In this document: positions 58,100 to 64,000 of the stretch, one piece after another
Layout of the letters: each line of letters begins with the position of its first letter
How positions within the stretch are numbered: the first letter of the stretch is position 1
NCBI RefSeq assembly: GCF_002007205.1
Contig: NZ_LAZS01000005.1
Coordinates: 620,001-684,000, forward strand
Origin: Ensifer adhaerens
GTDB taxonomy: Bacteria; Pseudomonadota; Alphaproteobacteria; Rhizobiales; Rhizobiaceae
Length of the DNA stretch: 64,000 nt
Direction: 5' to 3'
The notes under the pieces: model-generated
The model's input: the letters and a program-made list of their open reading frames with translations, nothing else
The model's database searches: none
Told to the model about the DNA's origin: nothing
Made by a program: the position numbers and the translations under genes

Positions 58100-58837
58100 T
58101 CAGTCGATCCCCGCCACATGCATCAGGCGGTCGAGGCTCGGCACGGTGACGTGGCGGCTGTTTTCGATGCGGATGACGTTGTCCTTGCGCAGCTTGGTGA
58201 TCTGGCGGCTGACGGTCTCGATCGTCAGGCCAAGATAATCGGCGATGTCGGCGCGCGACAGCGGCAGGTCGAACTCGTTCGCCGTGCCCTTTTCCGGGTC
58301 GATATGGGTGGCGATGATGTAGAGGAAGCTTGCGACCTTCTCCTGTGCCGTCTTGCGGCCGAGCGTCAGCATCCAGTCGCGCGCTTCGTCCAGTTCCTTC
58401 AGCGCCTGCTCGTGCAACCGGTGTTCGAGACTCGGGGCTTCCGAGACCAGGCGGTCGATGACCGTGCGCGGGAAACAACAGATGTCGGTGTCGACGGCCG
58501 CTTCCGCCGTCAGCGCGCTTTCCCGGGTGAAGGGGCGCCCCATGAAGTCAGGGGCGAACTGCAGACCGACGATCTGCTGGCGGCCGTCGGCCAGAACCTT
58601 GCTGAGCTTGACGACGCCGTTGATGATGTTGGCATAGCTGTCGGTCGTCTCGCCCTGGCCGATGACTTCGCGGCCGGGCTCGATGCTGCGGCGGGTCGAG
58701 TGGCGGCTGAGGTCGAAAAGCTGCTCCGGCGTGAGCGTGCCGCAAACGCCGCCATGGCGCGCCTCGCAGGCTGCGCAGACGGTCGGAATGTCCGAATTAT
58801 GGATATCCTTGCGGCGATGTTCGTTCACGATCTGCAA
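58100..58837 (-). CDS. fnrN: FNR-type oxygen-responsive regulator (FnrN-like)
   Basis: A 245-residue Crp/Fnr-family regulator. The N-terminal cysteine cluster CAACEARHGGVC (residues 21-32) plus an internal Cys in DICCFPRTV (near residue 117) is the ligand set of a [4Fe-4S] oxygen sensor, so it is FNR/FnrN rather than FixK. The cAMP-like beta-roll spans about 40-140 and the DNA-binding helix-turn-helix is LSRADIADYLGLTIETVSRQ near residue 192, with E-xx-SR contacts specific for TTGAT half-sites. Divergently transcribed hemN and two FNR boxes lie upstream, fitting control of hemN and possibly itself. Confidence 0.9.
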   Translation of the reverse strand: MQIVNEHRRKDIHNSDIPTVCAACEARHGGVCGTLTPEQLFDLSRHSTRRSIEPGREVIGQGETTDSYANIINGVVKLSKVLADGRQQIVGLQFAPDFMGRPFTRESALTAEAAVDTDICCFPRTVIDRLVSEAPSLEHRLHEQALKELDEARDWMLTLGRKTAQEKVASFLYIIATHIDPEKGTANEFDLPLSRADIADYLGLTIETVSRQITKLRKDNVIRIENSRHVTVPSLDRLMHVAGID

Positions 58838-58865
58838 TTCTTTCTACCTGCATGTCGTTGCTCTG

Positions 58866-58955
58866 ACAGCGCCGCGCGTCTCATCGGACGCGCAAAGGTC
58901 GCTGTAGCACTTTGAAGTGCTGCATGTTTTATCCTTTGAAGGATACATGCAGCAG
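58866..58955. repeat. Dispersed two-hairpin repeat, copy B
   Basis: ACAGCGCCGCGCGTCTCATC closed by GGACGCGCAAAGGTCGCTGT, then GCACTTTGAAGTGC, then CTGCATGT pairing with ACATGCAG. The first 50 bp are nearly identical to copy A at 36168. This copy is between fnrN and hemN, about 30 bp from the fnrN start. Confidence 0.8.
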
Positions 58956-59038
58956 GATGACCAAAGAGGATGCCGGTCGTTAAATCAAGAGTTGACAGGT
59001 GCTAATTTCGAAAGCGCGAAACAATGTCTCATGCCGGC

Positions 59039-59052
59039 TTGAGCATTGTCAA
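59039..59052. promoter_or_regulatory. FNR/FixK-type box, weaker copy
   Basis: TTGAGCATTGTCAA fits TTGA-N6-TCAA. It lies 91 bp before the hemN start and about 200 bp from fnrN. It may serve either gene. Confidence 0.55.
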
Positions 59053-59075
59053 TTTTAACGTGTTAATTCGGCGAC

Positions 59076-59089
59076 TTGATCAAAATCAA
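59076..59089. promoter_or_regulatory. FNR/FixK box (anaerobox) upstream of hemN
   Basis: TTGATCAAAATCAA is a perfect match to TTGAT-N4-ATCAA, about 54 bp before the hemN ATG. Such a site activates hemN under low oxygen in rhizobia. Confidence 0.85.
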
Positions 59090-59142
59090 AGGCCGGTTTT
59101 GCGATCCGTCCTATCTCATCCTGCGAGACAGCGGAGAGACCG

Positions 59143-60492
59143 ATGGAAGACGCACTCATCCTCAAGCATGCGAGCCCAGTGCCGCGCTATACCAGCTACC
59201 CGACCGCGCCGCATTTTTCCGAGGCGGTGGGGCAGGGTGACTATCAGAGCTGGCTCGGTACGATCGGCGCCGGTGAGGCGATCTCGCTCTATGCCCATGT
59301 GCCCTACTGCGATCGTCTCTGTTGGTTCTGTGCCTGCCATACCAAGCAGACGCTGCGCTATGACCCGGTGGCAACCTATCTTCAGGGCCTGCACCGCGAG
59401 ATTGCAGAGATCGGCGGGCGGGTGAGCCCCGAAGCCAAGGTAACGGCCCTGCATTTCGGCGGCGGCTCGCCGACGCTCGTCAGGCCCGACGACCTGATCG
59501 CGCTGAAACGCGCCTTTACCGATCACTTCACCTTCGCGGCTGATTGCGAGATCAGCGTCGAGATGGATCCGAACGATCTCGACGAAGCGCGCCATGATGC
59601 GTTGGCCGAGATCGGTATGACGCGGGCGAGCTTCGGCATCCAGGATTTCGACCCCGTCGTGCAGAAGGCGATCAACCGCATCCAGACCTTCGAGCAGACC
59701 CGTGACGCGATCGAGGTGTCACGGGTAAGGGGCGTGCATTCGGTCAATTGCGACGTGCTCTATGGTTTGCCCTATCAAAGCCTCCAGTCGCTTGAGCGCA
59801 CCATGGAGGCAGTGCTTTCGCTCGACCCCGATCGCGTCGCACTCTTCGGCTACGCCCATGTGCCGTGGATGAAGACGCATCAGAAGATGATCCCGGACGA
59901 AAGTCTGCCCGGCATCGTCGAGCGCTTCGCGCAGATGAGCCGCGCGGCCGAAATGCTGGCTGCCGCCGGCTACGAGGCCATCGGTATCGACCATTTCGCC
60001 AAGCCCGAAGACAGCCTGGCGCGCGCCAACCGGGAAGGGCGTCTCAGGCGCAATTTCCAGGGTTATACGGACGATGCGGCCGAGACGTTGATCGGGCTTG
60101 GGGCCTCGGCGATCGGCCAGTTTCGTCAAGGTTATGTCCAGAACATGCCGGCAACCGGTGAATATCTGCGCCATGTGGAGAATACCGGGCTGGCAGCCGT
60201 GCGCGGCTATCGCTTCACACCCGACGACACCTTGAGAGCAAAAGTGATTGCCGACATCATGTGCCGCTTTGCCTTCTCCTTGGACGAGATCGAGCGGGCC
60301 TTCCCCGGGCTTGCAGGCGTGGTGATCGAGGAGGCACGGCTCTTTCGGGCGCGCGATGTGGACGGCCTGACCACGATCGAGAACGGCGTCTTTCGCCTGA
60401 CGGAACGCGGCAGGCCCTTTGCACGCTCGGTCGCGGCGGCATTCGACGCCTATCTCGGCAATGGCCGTGGCCGGCATTCGGTCGCGGTTTGA
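59143..60492 (+). CDS. hemN: Oxygen-independent coproporphyrinogen III oxidase
   Basis: A 449-residue radical-SAM enzyme that converts coproporphyrinogen III to protoporphyrinogen IX without oxygen, for haem synthesis in microaerobic conditions. The cluster motif CxxxCxxC is CDRLCWFC near residue 56, preceded by the conserved YAHVPY. Other features are HFGGGSPTLVRPDDL near residue 105, VEMDPNDLDEARHDALAEIG near residue 142 and GLGASAIGQFRQGYVQN near residue 318. The length is that of the E. coli-type HemN. An FNR box is upstream and the FNR-type regulator gene is adjacent. Confidence 0.95.
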   Translation: MEDALILKHASPVPRYTSYPTAPHFSEAVGQGDYQSWLGTIGAGEAISLYAHVPYCDRLCWFCACHTKQTLRYDPVATYLQGLHREIAEIGGRVSPEAKVTALHFGGGSPTLVRPDDLIALKRAFTDHFTFAADCEISVEMDPNDLDEARHDALAEIGMTRASFGIQDFDPVVQKAINRIQTFEQTRDAIEVSRVRGVHSVNCDVLYGLPYQSLQSLERTMEAVLSLDPDRVALFGYAHVPWMKTHQKMIPDESLPGIVERFAQMSRAAEMLAAAGYEAIGIDHFAKPEDSLARANREGRLRRNFQGYTDDAAETLIGLGASAIGQFRQGYVQNMPATGEYLRHVENTGLAAVRGYRFTPDDTLRAKVIADIMCRFAFSLDEIERAFPGLAGVVIEEARLFRARDVDGLTTIENGVFRLTERGRPFARSVAAAFDAYLGNGRGRHSVAV

Positions 60493-60614
60493 CTTATGCT
60501 ATGCGGCAACACCGTTTCCAATTTGCAGGCCTTTGCAATCAAGGCCATTGGCTTTTGCGGCGCATTTACCTATAGGATCGCCGAGACTCGACATAAAATA
60601 TTAGAGGTATGCGC

Positions 60615-60893
60615 GTGACAGCTACATTCGACAAGGTTGCCGACATCATCGCGGAAACGAGCGAGATCGATCGCGAGACGATCACGCCGGAAAGCCACAC
60701 GATCGACGATCTCGGCATCGACAGCCTGGACTTCCTCGACATCGTGTTTGCGATCGACAAGGAATTCGGCATCAAGATTCCGCTCGAGCAGTGGACGCAG
60801 GAAGTCAACGAAGGCAAGGTTTCGACCGAAGAGTACTTCGTTCTGAAGAACCTCTGCGCCAAGATCGACGAACTGCGGGCTGCCAAGGGCTGA
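60615..60893 (+). CDS. acpXL: Specialised acyl carrier protein AcpXL
   Basis: A 92-residue acyl carrier protein that carries the very-long-chain (C28, 27-OH) fatty acid destined for rhizobial lipid A. The phosphopantetheine Ser is in [15 protein letters not shown] near residue 35-49, and [20 protein letters not shown] is typical of AcpXL rather than AcpP. The GTG start at 60615 is preferred because it yields the known [11 protein letters not shown] opening; an ATG two codons earlier (60609) is also in frame. It heads the acpXL-fabZ-fabF2-fabF1 cluster. Confidence 0.95.
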   Translation: MTATFDKVADIIAETSEIDRETITPESHTIDDLGIDSLDFLDIVFAIDKEFGIKIPLEQWTQEVNEGKVSTEEYFVLKNLCAKIDELRAAKG

Positions 60894-61024
60894 TCGGGCT
60901 TTCGCCCGAGCCTTGCTACTCGATTTCCAATGCCGCCCGTCGCGCCCCGCGCTTGACAGGCGGCATTGGCGTTTTTACTTGAGCCCGAAACGAACGGCCT
61001 AAAAAACCAACAGGGTGAGCCTCA

Positions 61025-61510
61025 ATGCTCCTTGAATACTTCCAGATGATCGATCGTGTCGAAACGGTCGATCTTTCGGCTGGCCGGCTGACGGCGCGGT
61101 CCGTGGTTCCGCAGAAGAGCCCGGTGTTCGAAGGCCATTTTCCGGGCTACCCGCTGGTTCCGGGCGTGCTTCTGATCGAGACCATGGCGCAGGCCTCCGG
61201 TTTCCTGGTGCTCGCCGCCACCAATTTCGCCGCCATGCCCTTTTTGATGTCGGTCGACGGCGCCAAGATGCGCACCTTCGTCGAGCCCAATGCCGAACTC
61301 GAGATCGAGGCGTTCCTCGAGCACGAAGGTTCGGGTTTCGCCGTCACCAAGGCGAAGATCACCTCTGCCGGCAAGAAGGTCTGCGACGCCCAGCTGAAGC
61401 TGCGGACGATGCCGTTCGATCAGGTTCCGCTCGGCGATATCGTGCGCAAGCGGGCTGGAGAAGTGGGCCTGATGGCAGCTCTTTCGGCGACAGCCGGTTC
61501 GGAGAAGTAA
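61025..61510 (+). CDS. fabZXL: 3-hydroxyacyl-ACP dehydratase of the VLCFA cluster
   Basis: A 161-residue hot-dog-fold dehydratase. The catalytic His and Glu are in FEGHFPGYPLVPGVLLIETM (His near residue 39, Glu near residue 53), with AQASGFLVL following. It is a FabZ/FabA-like variant that works with AcpXL to extend the very-long-chain acyl chain for lipid A. It follows acpXL by 131 bp and ends two bases before the first ketosynthase gene, so these are coupled. Confidence 0.93.
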   Translation: MLLEYFQMIDRVETVDLSAGRLTARSVVPQKSPVFEGHFPGYPLVPGVLLIETMAQASGFLVLAATNFAAMPFLMSVDGAKMRTFVEPNAELEIEAFLEHEGSGFAVTKAKITSAGKKVCDAQLKLRTMPFDQVPLGDIVRKRAGEVGLMAALSATAGSEK

Positions 61511-61511
61511 G

Positions 61512-62714
61512 ATGAGCAAATCTTCAAACGACGTTGTCATTACCGGCGTCGGTATCGTCACCAGCCAGGGCGTCGGCGTCGAGCCGCATCTGGCGTTGCT
61601 TACCGCTGGCACGTCGCCGGCCGTGCGCGTCGAGACCGAGAAGTTCAGCCCCTATCCGGTGCATCCGCTGCCGGAAATCGACTGGTCGCAGCAGATCGCC
61701 AAGCGTGGCGACCAGCGCCAGATGGAAAACTGGCAGCGCCTCGGCGTCTTTGCCGCTGGCCTAGCGCTCGATGACGCCGGTCTCAAGGACAATCTCGAAG
61801 CCTGCGGCAGCATGGACATGATCGTCGCTGCCGGCGGCGGCGAGCGCGACATCAATGTCGATTCGCTGATCGTCGACGAGGCGCTGAAGCGGAACGATCG
61901 CGAGCAGGTGCTGAACGAGAAGCTGACGACGGAACTGCGCCCGACGCTGTTTCTCGCCCAGCTTTCCAACCTTCTCGCCGGCAACATTTCGATCGTGCAC
62001 AAGGTTACTGGCTCATCGCGCACCTTCATGGGCGAAGAAGCGGCCGGCATTTCGGCGATCGAAACGGCGTTCTTCCGCATCAAGGCGGGGCAATCGACAC
62101 ACACGCTGGTCGGCGGCGCGTTTTCGGCCGAGCGTCTCGACATCATGCTGATGATCGAGGCGATCCAGGGCCAGGCCATCGGCGAATGGCACCCGATCTG
62201 GTCGCGCAGCCGCGAAAACGGCGGCGGCATGATCCCCGGATCGGTCGGCGCCTTCCTGATGCTGGAATCCCGTGAATACGCCGAAGCCCGCGGCGCTCGC
62301 ATCTACGCGACGATCGACGCGATCGGAAGCGACCGCGGCAGCCGCGCCGACGGCAAGCTCGAAGCCCGCCTCGTCGATCTCGCAAAGCCGGCGGAAAAGC
62401 TCGATCCGGCACAGACCGTGGTCTTTTCCGGCACATCAGGTTTTCACGATCTCGTCGCCAGCGAGAAGGCGTTTCTGCAAGCAAAGCTTGCCGGCGCACC
62501 GGTGCGCGGCTATGGCGGACTTGTCGGCCACAGCATCGAAGCGCAGTTTCCAGCGGGCCTGGCGCTTGCCGCGCTTACGCTCGGACACGGCGCCAAGGTT
62601 CCCGCCTTCGATGCCAGCTTCGAAAAGCCGATGACGGCTGCTGCCCGGTCGGCGGTCGTGACCACGATCGGTCACTCACGCGGCGAAGGCGTCGCGGTCC
62701 TTTCGGCCGAGTAA
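61512..62714 (+). CDS. fabF2XL: Beta-ketoacyl-ACP synthase-like subunit without catalytic Cys
   Basis: A 400-residue thiolase-fold protein corresponding to FabF2XL. The N-terminus DVVITGVGIVTSQGVGVEPH is typical of FabF. The position of the nucleophile Cys is occupied by TGSSRTFMGEEAAGISA, lacking Cys, and the first active-site His (NAHGTST) is also absent (VVFSGTSGFHDLVAS). The second His region is kept as GYGGLVGHSIEAQ. It should therefore act as a partner (chain-length-factor-like) for the intact synthase downstream. It starts two bases after fabZXL and ends 12 bases before the next gene. Confidence 0.92.
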   Translation: MSKSSNDVVITGVGIVTSQGVGVEPHLALLTAGTSPAVRVETEKFSPYPVHPLPEIDWSQQIAKRGDQRQMENWQRLGVFAAGLALDDAGLKDNLEACGSMDMIVAAGGGERDINVDSLIVDEALKRNDREQVLNEKLTTELRPTLFLAQLSNLLAGNISIVHKVTGSSRTFMGEEAAGISAIETAFFRIKAGQSTHTLVGGAFSAERLDIMLMIEAIQGQAIGEWHPIWSRSRENGGGMIPGSVGAFLMLESREYAEARGARIYATIDAIGSDRGSRADGKLEARLVDLAKPAEKLDPAQTVVFSGTSGFHDLVASEKAFLQAKLAGAPVRGYGGLVGHSIEAQFPAGLALAALTLGHGAKVPAFDASFEKPMTAAARSAVVTTIGHSRGEGVAVLSAE

Positions 62715-62726
62715 GAGGAACGATTG

Positions 62727-64000
<1,274 letters not shown>

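Overview
The window looks like a chromosomal segment of a fast-growing rhizobium, most likely Sinorhizobium/Ensifer (the Ensifer adhaerens / 'Pseudomonas denitrificans' side rather than S. meliloti itself). The reasons are the high GC, the aerobic (cobN-type) cobalamin genes with lengths close to the classical P. denitrificans Cob proteins, the acpXL very-long-chain fatty acid locus of Rhizobiales lipid A, DUF1488-type rhizobial proteins, and many RIME-like palindromic repeats. The genus is inferred from gene content; no search was run.

Layout. 0-15.3 kb: corrinoid-dependent methyl transfer genes (ferredoxin/ASKHA activase, methyltetrahydrofolate:corrinoid methyltransferase, a methylenetetrahydrofolate reductase split into two genes, a small 'virulence factor' family protein, DUF1638, corrinoid protein, non-pyrrolysine MttB-family methyltransferase, Fe-S protein). 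Interleaved are proline biosynthesis, several small genes and a dmeF-dmeR cobalt/nickel efflux module. 15.4-25.4 kb: membrane proteins, an IS1595-type transposase remnant, an ECF sigma factor paired with a VWA protein, a PAS/HTH regulator with an aminotransferase, and an acyltransferase. 25.5-33.7 kb: betaine-homocysteine methyltransferase, an O-antigen ligase-like protein, a D,D-carboxypeptidase and a quaternary-amine ABC transporter. 33.9-46.2 kb and 52.4-57.2 kb: cobQ; a cobalamin riboswitch followed by cobP-cobW-cobN-cobO; and cobE-cobA-cobB-cobC-cobD. 46.2-52 kb: a low-conservation stretch with small genes, two gene remnants, a HEPN-like protein and a TSUP transporter. 57.4-60.5 kb: L,D-transpeptidase, an FNR-type regulator and hemN with FNR boxes. 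60.6 kb to the end: acpXL-fabZ-fabF2-fabF1, the last cut by the window edge.

How it fits together: a quaternary-amine transporter can supply methyl donors; BHMT and the MttB/corrinoid/MtrH system move methyl groups to homocysteine or tetrahydrofolate; the split MetF links methyl-THF to the folate pool; the cob genes make the cofactor; DmeF/DmeR handle excess cobalt.

The most unusual signal is invasion of the cob genes by short palindromic repeats. cobN carries two in-frame insertions bounded by 45-47 bp perfect inverted repeats, adding about 186 residues. cobC and the N-terminus of cobE carry a second repeat family in the same reading frame. The cobalamin riboswitch upstream of cobP contains a third, hairpin-forming family that also occurs at 36.2 and 58.9 kb.
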